From an uncultured bacterium (GTDB lineage: Bacteria > Verrucomicrobiota > Kiritimatiellia > RFP12 > UBA1067): a stretch of DNA of 57,379 bases. Positions within the stretch are counted from its first letter, which is position 1; every line of letters begins with the position of its first letter. The notes beneath the pieces are model-generated. The model did not search any database. It was not told the origin of the DNA and saw only the letters and a program-made list of their open reading frames with translations. Shown piece after piece: positions 26,022 through 32,976 of this stretch. The translations under genes were made by a program, and so were the position numbers. The stretch lies in assembly GCA_902802945.1 (NCBI GenBank), contig CADCOC010000027.1, forward strand, positions 1-57,379, written 5' to 3'.

Positions 26022-26095
26022 CTGTTTTCCTCCAAGAACGTCACAGCGGTAGTATAGCAAAAAACCGATGGATGCGGTGAGATTGTTTCTGTGTT

Positions 26096-26392
26096 TCAGT
26101 CAACCATCCACGCCGACTCGACCTGAAATCCGCTTTGTCGCAGAAAAGCCATGAGTTCTCGATCTCGCTGGTTTTCCTCTGCGGCCCGAAGCAGGACATC
26201 TGACATGTTGAGGACGCGATGCCGGGCTCCAAGGACAAAATCAAGCACCTTTGCATAGGTGTCGAATAGTCCAAGGAGCCCGCCGTCCATCGTGTAGACG
26301 CCGTGCATGATGTTGTGCCACGGCCCGAACCAGAGCCTGGACATCACCTTCACGTCGCACCCTCTTATGTCAAGATCATACTTTTTCGGCAT
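26096..26392 (-). CDS. hypothetical protein
   Basis: 98 residues; the start is strongly supported by AGGAGG four bases before ATG 26392. MPKKYDLDIRGCDVKVM opens a mixed beta-rich N-terminus with YTMDGGLLGLFD in the middle, followed by a helical C-terminus (LLRAAEENQRDRELMAFL). No family, signal or membrane segment recognised. Isolated between the zinc-repeat gene and tRNA-Leu genes. Confidence 0.65.
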   Translation of the reverse strand: MPKKYDLDIRGCDVKVMSRLWFGPWHNIMHGVYTMDGGLLGLFDTYAKVLDFVLGARHRVLNMSDVLLRAAEENQRDRELMAFLRQSGFQVESAWMVD

Positions 26393-26410
26393 CTTACCTC
26401 CTAGTTCGCC

Positions 26411-26485
26411 TCATAGCGCGTACACCTCCCGCCCGCGACGGGTGAAGACCGTGACCTTATCGGTGTGCAGCCTGTATTCCCCTAT
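26411..26485 (-). pseudogene. remnant of the 124-aa protein family
   Basis: The minus strand reads TDKVTVFTRRGREVYAL then stop, matching the core of the gene at 26.9-27.2 kb. No start codon is available upstream before a stop, so this is a fragment. It is the third copy of this family in 7 kb. The rest of 26486-26640 shows no gene. Confidence 0.55.
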
Positions 26486-26640
26486 TGATTTTTGTCAACA
26501 TGTTGGGAACGGACCAAAACCGACCTCGGCGCGCAGAGCTGCCTGGTAGTGCCGCTGAGCATGCTGTCAATTACGGTACCTTTTCGCTTGACGCATCCTT
26601 TGAGAAACCATACTCTCTGCCATTGGGCGGCCGCTATGGA

Positions 26641-26725
26641 TGGTGCCCCGAGGGGGATTCGGACCCCCACGCCTTTCGGCCCTTGGATTTTAAGTCCAGG
26701 TCGTCTGCCATTCCGACACCGGGGC
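26641..26725 (-). tRNA. tRNA-Leu (anticodon TAA)
   Basis: Complete cloverleaf of 85 bases with encoded CCA. Acceptor GCCCCGG pairs with TCGGGGC; anticodon loop CTTAAAA gives TAA, which reads UUA and UUG. A long variable arm typical of tRNA-Leu is present (AGGGCCGAAAGGCGT region), and the T-loop reads GTCCGAATC, where TTCGA is usual. This slight T-loop change compared with the neighbouring tRNA-Leu may reflect drift. Confidence 0.93.
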
Positions 26726-26746
26726 TTCAGCCTCGCCCGCTATGAA

Positions 26747-26831
26747 TGGTGCCCCGAGGGGGAGTCGAACCCCCACGCCTTTCGGCCCGTGGATTTTGAG
26801 TCCAGGTCGTCTGCCATTCCGACACCGGGGC
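26747..26831 (-). tRNA. tRNA-Leu (anticodon CAA)
   Basis: 85 bases with encoded CCA, nearly identical to the tRNA-Leu 21 bases away. Anticodon loop CTCAAAA gives CAA, reading UUG. The T-loop is canonical (GGTTCGACT). The two are a tandem duplicate that has diverged at the anticodon, so together they serve the UUR leucine codons. A third copy survives only as a 3' fragment at 20.6 kb. Confidence 0.94.
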
Positions 26832-26860
26832 TAGGGCAAATGTACACCTCCCGCCCGTTT

Positions 26861-27235
26861 TCACGCGGCGACGAAAACTCCCGTGGGAGCTTCCGACATT
26901 GCGGACAGCTTTTCCGGTGCGGTTTTCGTTGCCGTTTCTGTTGCAGGCCATGCCTCCAGCAGTTCGCCCGTCCAGGCGTCGCACACGTAGCGGCCGCCGT
27001 TCACGGTCTCCACCTTGAGGTCGTCGCCGTCGATGCGGGACGACAGGACCACGTCGCCGAACCGGCGCGTGTACACAACCCGGCCGCGACGGGTGAAGAC
27101 CGTCACGATGTCGGTGTTGATCTTGTGCTGCGCATACAGCGCAGAGGGACGCAGCCCCTGCTTCTTGGCGGGGCGGCGGTTGCAGGCGGACGCGGCGACG
27201 CGGTCCTCGTTCCAACTAGATTTAATTGTGCTCAT
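26861..27235 (-). CDS. hypothetical protein, intact member of a local repeated family
   Basis: 124 residues; ATG 27235 with only weak GGG before it. Basic N-terminus (SSWNEDRVAAS, CNRRPAKKQG), then a beta-rich part (NTDIVTVFTRRGRVVYT, VVLSSRIDGDDLKVETV) and a C-terminal GGRYVCDAWTGELLEAW. The same core recurs at 20.6-20.95 kb (frameshifted) and 26.4 kb (fragment). No known domain is certain. It sits directly upstream of the tRNA-Leu pair. Confidence 0.6.
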   Translation of the reverse strand: MSTIKSSWNEDRVAASACNRRPAKKQGLRPSALYAQHKINTDIVTVFTRRGRVVYTRRFGDVVLSSRIDGDDLKVETVNGGRYVCDAWTGELLEAWPATETATKTAPEKLSAMSEAPTGVFVAA

Positions 27236-27439
27236 CACCCTACTTAACGTACAGTATGACAACGACTTACGCTTGAACGGAAAACTTTTTCAATCTTCGA
27301 CATCTTATTCCACCTCAAGCACGTCGCCAGCGGCTGATGCCGCCGACAACCTCAATCGTGTGACATACTCGGGCAATGTCCCGTTCATTGCGGTACCCTT
27401 TTCGGTTCAACCCCGTGAAACCGGCGTCCCAGCCTTTAC

Positions 27440-28183
27440 TCAGAAGTAAATGCGCTCCTCCACCCAGGGCGGGACCGGGATGGACTTTTCCTTCAGGACC
27501 TCCGCATAGCCCCTGAAGTCGAAATCGACCTCGCGGAACTGCACCTCGCCGATCGTCGGGTCGAAGAGTGCGTAGGTCGAGTAGGGACGCACCCGTGGGT
27601 ATCCCACCGACCCGACGTTCACAAGGTACTGACACCCTTTTGCCATGTGGAAGTCACGCTCGTTCTCCTCGCGGCGGCAATCCGGGAAATGCGGATCCGA
27701 GAAGAATCCAAGCGTGAATATCGCCGGCATGTGGGTGTGCCCCACGAACAGCATCCGCTCCTCGCGGCAGGTCATTGAATCGCGCGCATCAAACCTGTCG
27801 TGGATGTAGTCCATGAAGTGCGGATTGGCGAAGTTCGCGTGCGCGACCGCGAAACCGTCGTTCTCGTACACGTACGGCAGCGAACGCAGCCAGTCGAGAT
27901 CGTCAGCCCCCAGCTCGCGGCGGTGACGCTCCGTGCCCTCACGCGCGGATCCGATCATGCCGTTCGTGTCGCGCCAACCGACAACGGCGGCGTCGTGGTT
28001 GCCCATCACCGTGGGTATCCCGCGCTCGCGCAGGATTTTGATCGCACCCGCCGGATCGGGACCGTACCCCACCACGTCGCCCGCGCAGACCACTTTGTCC
28101 GCTCCGAAGTGTTCCGCATCCGCAAGCACTCTTTCAAGCGCCGATGGGTTCGCATGGACATCTGATATGATTGCATACTTCAT
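27440..28183 (-). CDS. YfcE/PrpA-like calcineurin-type metallophosphoesterase
   Basis: 247 residues from ATG 28183 (MKYAIISDVHANPSALERVL). The di-metal phosphoesterase motifs are complete: SDVHAN, GDVVGYGPDP, GNHDAAVVG, AHANFANPH, GHTHMPAIF, and NVGSVGYPR. Members hydrolyse phosphodiesters or phosphoproteins, or diadenosine tetraphosphate in the ApaH branch; the exact substrate cannot be told. No signal peptide, so cytoplasmic. The 27236-27439 gap upstream of the 124-aa gene holds no clear gene. Confidence 0.87.
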   Translation of the reverse strand: MKYAIISDVHANPSALERVLADAEHFGADKVVCAGDVVGYGPDPAGAIKILRERGIPTVMGNHDAAVVGWRDTNGMIGSAREGTERHRRELGADDLDWLRSLPYVYENDGFAVAHANFANPHFMDYIHDRFDARDSMTCREERMLFVGHTHMPAIFTLGFFSDPHFPDCRREENERDFHMAKGCQYLVNVGSVGYPRVRPYSTYALFDPTIGEVQFREVDFDFRGYAEVLKEKSIPVPPWVEERIYF

Positions 28184-28348
28184 CTTTTTCGTTCCTTCAG
28201 AAGTGGACAACGACCACGCTACGTCATTCTTACTACAAACGTACCCCCCCATCGTGCGAGCAGTCTTGCAACATTTCCGCTTAAACTGAATTTTTCATCA
28301 ATCGATGGACTGCGGACGTACCTCAGTCCATCCAGCTTCCGGCGAAGG

Positions 28349-28933
28349 TTACAGGACCTTGTCCACGATGCCCCAGGACTTGGCCTCCTCGGCGGACATG
28401 AAGTGGTCACGGTCGGTATCGTTGGTGACGGCCTCCAGCGTCTTGCCGGCCGCCTCGGCGAGGATGCCGTTGAGCATCTCCTTCAGGCGCAGGATTTCGC
28501 GCGCCGTGATTTCAATGTCGCTCGCCTTCCCCTGCGCGCCGCCCCACGGCTGGTGGACCATGATGCGCGCGTGAGGGAGGGCGAAGCGACGCCCCTTCTC
28601 GCCGGACGCGAGCAGCACCGCCCCCATCGACGCCGCCTGCCCCACGCAGTAGGTCGCCACCGGACACTTCACCATCTTCATCGTGTCGAGGATGGCGAGG
28701 CCCGCCGTGACGCTGCCGCCCGGCGAGTTGATGTACATCGACACCTCCTTCTCTGGGTCCTGCGCCTGAAGGAAGAGTAGCTCGGCCACCACGGCGTTCG
28801 CCGTGTCGTCGTCGATTTCCCCGCCCACGAACACGATGCGGTCCTTGAGGAGGCGCGAGTAGATGTCGTACGCGCGTTCGCCGCCGTAGGTTTTCTCGAC
28901 GACCATGGGAATAAGACTTGCTTTCGTTGTCAT
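28349..28933 (-). CDS. clpP: ClpP, ATP-dependent protease proteolytic subunit
   Basis: 194 residues, the usual ClpP length. Catalytic triad visible: serine in [11 protein letters not shown], histidine in [11 protein letters not shown], and aspartate in [12 protein letters not shown]. The oligomerisation stretch [18 protein letters not shown] is intact. ClpP forms a double-ring chamber and degrades proteins fed by AAA+ unfoldases such as ClpX. clpX or clpA is not adjacent; instead a double-AAA+ ATPase gene lies upstream on the same strand, about 110 bases away across a dual-hairpin repeat. Whether they work together is speculative. Confidence 0.95.
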   Translation of the reverse strand: MTTKASLIPMVVEKTYGGERAYDIYSRLLKDRIVFVGGEIDDDTANAVVAELLFLQAQDPEKEVSMYINSPGGSVTAGLAILDTMKMVKCPVATYCVGQAASMGAVLLASGEKGRRFALPHARIMVHQPWGGAQGKASDIEITAREILRLKEMLNGILAEAAGKTLEAVTNDTDRDHFMSAEEAKSWGIVDKVL

Positions 28934-28984
28934 TTCGTTTTGTCCTGTTTGTGTGGTTGTTTAGAAATTTGTAATGCGACACGT

Positions 28985-29043
28985 GGTAGGGCGGTTTCGA
29001 TGAAACCGCCGGAATGCGGCGGCATCATCGATGCCGCCCTACC
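28985..29043. repeat. dual-hairpin intergenic repeat, copy 1
   Basis: 59 bases beginning GGTAGGGCGG and ending CCGCCCTACC. Inside are two hairpins, GGCGGTTTC/GAAACCGCC and GGCGGCATC/GATGCCGCC, and the outer ends also pair. A near-identical 58-base copy lies at 32863-32920. It fills the gap between the AAA+ gene (stop at 29047) and clpP, so it may also end or process the mRNA. Confidence 0.85.
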
Positions 29044-29046
29044 GGT

Positions 29047-31230
29047 TCAGCCCGCGAAGCCGATGGCGGCGGAGTGGTCGCCGTCTTTCTTGACGGCGCA
29101 CTCCTCCTTCAGGGCCGCGATGCGGTCGAGGTTCGTGACGGCGTCGCCGAGGTAGAACTGCTCCTGGCGCACGGTACGGAAGTCGCCGGGCGCGAGGTTG
29201 CGGAGCGCCTTCAGCTCGGCGAACTCGTCGTCAGTGAGCGTAGCCTTGAACATGCGCTCGAAGAAGGACTTCTTCCCGGCGTCGTCGAGATAGCCGAACT
29301 CCAGCTTGAACGTGAAGCGGCGCATCGTGGCCGGGTCGAGGTTCTTCGAGAAGTTCGTCGCGGCCACCATGATGCCGTCGAAGTTCTCCATCTGCTGGAG
29401 GAGCTCGTTCACCTGGGTGATTTCCCAGCTGTGTCCGGCGTTCGAGCGGTCCTGGAGGAGGCCGTCAACCTCGTCGAAGAAGAGGATGGCGTGCTCGGCC
29501 TCGGCGCGGCGGAACGCCTTGGCGATGTTCTTCTCGGATTCGCCCACGTACATTCCGAGGATGTCGCTGCCCTTCACGACCACGACCCGGCGGTCGAGCT
29601 CCTTGCCGAGGTACTTGACGAACTCAGTCTTGCCCGTACCGGGAGGCCCGAAGAGTAGGATGTTCATACGGGGCTTGTCCTCGGACTCCGCGCCGAAGCC
29701 GGCGTCGAGGTAGTTGCGCGCGGCCTTCACGACGCGGTCGAGGCCGACCTTGCCCTTGATGCTGAGGCCCTCGAGCGAATAGTCCTTCGCGGGGAGGAAC
29801 GCGTTCGCATCCTTCACGCCCATGAGCTTGCAGTGGGGCTTCATCAGTGTGGCGACAAGCTCGTCCACCTTCTCGGACGCGGGCGCCATGCGCTTCACAT
29901 TCGAGAGCACGGTGGAGATGCCGCCCGCGCTCGTCTCGTACTTCGCAGCGTACTCCTCGATTTTCGTCTCGGGGATGAGCGCCTCCAGGCCGTGTTTCGC
30001 CACCTGGTTGCGCCAGATGGCAACGCGCTGTCCGTTGTTCAGACGCTCGAAGCAGATGGAGTAGTCGAAGCGCCGACGGACGGACTCGTCCATCTCGCGC
30101 GCCGGGGCATTGGAAATCCACACGGCAGGAACACGCATCTCGTCGAGGATGGTGTTCATCACGCCCTTCTCCGTGGACTTCCCGCCGGTGTCGAAGCCAA
30201 AGAGGCCGAAGAGACCGAACCCGCACGAGCTGCCGCGCAGGAGTTCGTCCGCCTCGTCCACAATCATGAGGCTTTCCGCAGGGTCCTCCTGCGTGTTGCA
30301 CACCTGGATGCCCATCATGCGCGCCTCGGACTTCATGTTCCGTCCGTCCTCGTCGCCCTGGCGGACCTCCCAGGCCGTACGCCCGAGCTCCTTCGCGAGG
30401 GAGCGGGCGAAAGAGGTCTTGCCCGTACCGGGTGCCCCGTAGAGGAGGATGTTGCACTTCCCGCCGCTTGCGGCAATCATGCGCTTGAGGACCTCGCCGT
30501 CCTTCGCGGAGAGGTCGCCGTAGAATTTCCAGGGAAGGACGTCCTTATCCTCGCTCTTCGCGTAGAAGCGGCGCTCGATGGTCTCGTCGGACGTGCCGTC
30601 CATGAACCCGCCCAGCGTCCGGCGGCTGAAGTCGTAGTCGCCGTCGAGGAGGCAGAACTTGAGGAGCGTCCCCTTCGGCGACAGGGCCTTCACCACCTCG
30701 TCGTACGAGCGGTCAAGCGCCATCGCGTAGTAGAGGGGCTTCTCGCGGTCCTCCACGCGGCACGGCCAGCTGAAGCACGTCTGGTCGCGCACGTAGGCGA
30801 GCGTGAGGATGTCGGCCTCGAGCGCGTTCAGCTTGAGGACGCGCACCAGCTCCGCGAAGCGGCGCGAGACGATGTCGGCGCCCTTCTCCGCGCTGTCCGC
30901 CTCCATGTACTCGCGCGCCGCGTCGAGGACCGCCCGACACTTGTCGCGAGTATCTTCGTTGTTCCAGAGCGCGCAGAACACGTCGTCCAGCGCGTCCTCT
31001 AGGTCGAGACGGCATGCACGCGACTTCGCGTGCTTCATCTCCTCAAGCTCCTCCGGCGTGTAGGCCGCCTCAATAAGCTCCACGCCCTTGTCGTGGTCGA
31101 AGCAGTTGCGCATGATGTCGAAGAAGTCGTCGTCACGGCAGTCGTCCTTATAGTTCTGGACCATGTTGCCCCAGTACTTCAGGAGTTTGCGGAACAGGAA
31201 GTTCTGCGGAACCTGCTTGAATTTCGCCAT
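29047..31230 (-). CDS. double AAA+ ATPase
   Basis: 727 residues. Two AAA+ modules: the first has YGAPGTGKTSFARSLAKELG at about residue 263 and LMIVDEADELLRG; the second has FGPPGTGKTEFVKYLGKELD at about 530, KGSDILGMYVGESEKNI (pore-loop region) and ILFFDEVDGLLQDR, ATNFSKNLDPATMRRF (arginine-finger side). Both Walker sites look active. The N-terminal 250 residues are helical and unrecognised. This resembles Cdc48/SpoVK-type unfoldases used for protein remodelling or, in several accessory systems, as regulators. Start ATG 31230 with AAAGGA upstream. A small acidic gene ends 29 bases before it, and ClpP follows. Confidence 0.85.
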   Translation of the reverse strand: MAKFKQVPQNFLFRKLLKYWGNMVQNYKDDCRDDDFFDIMRNCFDHDKGVELIEAAYTPEELEEMKHAKSRACRLDLEDALDDVFCALWNNEDTRDKCRAVLDAAREYMEADSAEKGADIVSRRFAELVRVLKLNALEADILTLAYVRDQTCFSWPCRVEDREKPLYYAMALDRSYDEVVKALSPKGTLLKFCLLDGDYDFSRRTLGGFMDGTSDETIERRFYAKSEDKDVLPWKFYGDLSAKDGEVLKRMIAASGGKCNILLYGAPGTGKTSFARSLAKELGRTAWEVRQGDEDGRNMKSEARMMGIQVCNTQEDPAESLMIVDEADELLRGSSCGFGLFGLFGFDTGGKSTEKGVMNTILDEMRVPAVWISNAPAREMDESVRRRFDYSICFERLNNGQRVAIWRNQVAKHGLEALIPETKIEEYAAKYETSAGGISTVLSNVKRMAPASEKVDELVATLMKPHCKLMGVKDANAFLPAKDYSLEGLSIKGKVGLDRVVKAARNYLDAGFGAESEDKPRMNILLFGPPGTGKTEFVKYLGKELDRRVVVVKGSDILGMYVGESEKNIAKAFRRAEAEHAILFFDEVDGLLQDRSNAGHSWEITQVNELLQQMENFDGIMVAATNFSKNLDPATMRRFTFKLEFGYLDDAGKKSFFERMFKATLTDDEFAELKALRNLAPGDFRTVRQEQFYLGDAVTNLDRIAALKEECAVKKDGDHSAAIGFAG

Positions 31231-31259
31231 TTTTCTCTTTCCTTTCGTTGTTATTAAAA

Positions 31260-31571
31260 TCAGAGGCGCACGCTGAAGAATTCGGACGCCGACATGACAC
31301 CATCGTCATCGTCCTCGTCATCGGCCGCGTCCGCGTCGCCGTCGGACGCCGGGGGCGTCTCCTTCTCCTCGGCACGGTCGGCGAGAATCTCCAGCGCACG
31401 CGCCTTCGTCACGCCGTAGATGCGCATCACCATCTTTACCTTGATTTCAGCGAAGAGGTCGTTTGCAGACTTCTTCCCGCGGCCCCGTCCCTTGCGGACA
31501 GGCGCCTTCTTCTCGTACGCAAGTTCGCCGAAGAGCTCTTCGGCGGACATCAGTTCTTCATCGTTGTTCAC
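31260..31571 (-). CDS. small charged protein with three SAx[DE][LF]F motifs
   Basis: 103 residues from GTG 31571, decided by GGAAGGA upstream. The motif appears as SAEELF (9-14), SANDLF (35-40) and SASEFF (94-99, next to the C-terminus). Between them are a basic patch (KKAPVRKGRGRGKK) and an acidic tract rich in Asp before the last motif. Not recognised as a family. It is followed by the double-AAA+ gene, so it may be an adaptor or substrate that presents the motif to a partner. The 62-aa protein at 1.4 kb carries the same motif. Confidence 0.68.
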   Translation of the reverse strand: MNNDEELMSAEELFGELAYEKKAPVRKGRGRGKKSANDLFAEIKVKMVMRIYGVTKARALEILADRAEEKETPPASDGDADAADDEDDDDGVMSASEFFSVRL

Positions 31572-31690
31572 TTTTTCGTTCCTTCCGTATTTCTGTTTCG
31601 ATTTTCTTAATGCGTTGTCATCCACATTCTCTAGAAGCAATAACTGTACCAACGTCACACCCTTACAAACAACAAGATTTTTCTGATCTG

Positions 31691-31719
31691 ATTGTCGACA
31701 TCTGACTGATGGTGGTCAA
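31691..31719 (-). promoter_or_regulatory. possible sigma-70-type promoter for the 31.57-kb operon
   Basis: The minus strand shows TTGACC, 17 bases, then GACAAT, about 120 bases upstream of the GTG at 31571. Both hexamers match the consensus at four or five of six positions. Candidate only. Confidence 0.3.
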
Positions 31720-31767
31720 ATTTTGAGCGATTACTTGACAGCAGTAACATTGCTTCGTTTTGCCTGA

Positions 31768-31783
31768 CTATACTTTAGTATAG
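31768..31783. promoter_or_regulatory. 16-bp perfect palindrome, possible operator
   Basis: CTATACTTTAGTATAG is a perfect dyad in the gap between the sigma-like gene (stop at 31835) and the operon starting at 31571. The length and symmetry fit a dimeric repressor site. No regulator can be assigned. The rest of 31572-31834 shows no gene. Confidence 0.4.
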
Positions 31784-31834
31784 CTGCCTATCCAAAAACA
31801 TCCTCCTAAATCGCTATGCCACACCGCCATTTCG

Positions 31835-32587
31835 TTATGCTCCAATCCTCCACAGCTTCTCTTCGGCGCGGATCCAGCCGCGCTTGAACGCCGTGCGTCC
31901 GTGCTTGACGAGCTTCTCTTTCACCCTGCACACGATGATGTAGAGATGGCTGCGATTACCCTTCAGCAGGTCGTCCGCGACATGCTGCGCGTCCTCTCCG
32001 TCGAGGACGGTGCGGATAAACACATCCCTGTCGCGGTCGCTAACACCATATTCGCCGCAGACAAGGTCCACCATCTCCCGGACCGCCATGCAGCGAATTT
32101 TCTCGCTCAGATGCTCGATCGGCGACTTGGCGTCCTGATTCCGAACCTCCTCCCTCGCCACCAGGTACTGGGTCTGACGCCGGATGTTGCGGAGACGCTC
32201 CGCGCGGGGACGCTCTCCGAGCGTGCGGTCGGCAAGCGTCGCCGAGTAGGCGTCGCGCAGCTCCTTGTGCGTGTTGCCGGCCCACGCCCACTTCGCCTCG
32301 CGCTCGTTCCTGTGGCTCAGAAAAGAACGCGCGTGCATCTGCACGAACCCGACCCACTGCGCCTCTGTCTTAGGTTCAAGCGCCTCCTCAAGACGATGGA
32401 CGGGATCGAGCCCCGCAATCTTTATGACCGCACTCTGAACTGCGTCTTCGCAGTCCTGCCTGTTGCCAGACCGCCAAAGCGAGTTGACGATCTTTGGACC
32501 GTGCTTCCAAAGGAGCACGCCCCATTCCCCGAGCGTGGGGATGTACGCGATGCTGTCGCTTGCTGCGTGTGTATGTTTGCTTGTCAT
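31835..32587 (-). CDS. ECF-like sigma-70 family protein
   Basis: 250 residues; ATG 32587 with AAAGGA upstream. Region 2-like sequence near the N-terminus (KIVNSLWRSGNRQDCEDAVQ then VIKIAG) and region 4-like helix-turn-helix near the C-terminus (SDRDRDVFIRTVLDGEDAQH, VADDLLKGNRSHLYIIVCRV). Somewhat longer than a typical ECF sigma factor, with an extra helical linker. It would direct RNA polymerase to a special set of promoters. Targets are not visible. It is divergent from the RtcR-type gene across 389 bases. The insert in the aspartyl-protease copy B resembles its region 4. Confidence 0.7.
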   Translation of the reverse strand: MTSKHTHAASDSIAYIPTLGEWGVLLWKHGPKIVNSLWRSGNRQDCEDAVQSAVIKIAGLDPVHRLEEALEPKTEAQWVGFVQMHARSFLSHRNEREAKWAWAGNTHKELRDAYSATLADRTLGERPRAERLRNIRRQTQYLVAREEVRNQDAKSPIEHLSEKIRCMAVREMVDLVCGEYGVSDRDRDVFIRTVLDGEDAQHVADDLLKGNRSHLYIIVCRVKEKLVKHGRTAFKRGWIRAEEKLWRIGA

Positions 32588-32862
32588 AATGATCCTTTGT
32601 TGTTGGAGGTTCATTTCTATATGCGGACGCAAAAAGTTGGTTGGCCAGACAGTTTTATGGACTAATGGAAATGCTTTTTCCTGATGGAAAGAATTTCGGT
32701 TCCTCCCTTGCCCGTGACCAGTTATTTTGATACAATATCAACCGCAAGCCCTTTCTTGCTTTCGCTATTGGGAGTTTAGGAGATTGGGAGACTTGGAGAA
32801 AATCCTCGAAAAGGCTCACTAAGGCGTTGTCCCAAAATATGTTGAACACAAAAGTAATGTAT

Positions 32863-32920
32863 GGTAGGGCGGTTTCGACGAAACCGCCGCAATCGGCGGC
32901 ATCATCGATGCCGCCCTACC
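32863..32920. repeat. dual-hairpin intergenic repeat, copy 2
   Basis: 58 bases, same layout as the copy at 28985-29043, differing at a few positions in the first loop and the spacer. It lies in the 389-base gap (32588-32976) between the sigma-like gene and the RtcR-type gene. The remainder of that gap shows no gene and no clear sigma-54 site. Confidence 0.85.
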
Positions 32921-32976
32921 GTGTTGTGTAAAAGTTATTTTTGGACAACACCTAACTCCACATCAGGAGGCAATTC

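Noticed and set aside
26482..26670. Minus-strand reading frame beginning MGVRIPLGAPS
   Set aside because: The N-terminus is the well-known false translation of a tRNA 3' end; it overlaps tRNA-Leu and has no homology beyond that.
27330..27365. Short stretch translating TIEVVGGISRW, resembling the start of the MutT protein
   Set aside because: Too short to separate from chance; no Nudix box follows.
28985..32920. Possible CRISPR repeats
   Set aside because: Only two copies, 3.9 kb apart, no regular spacers and no cas genes; the structure is a dual hairpin.
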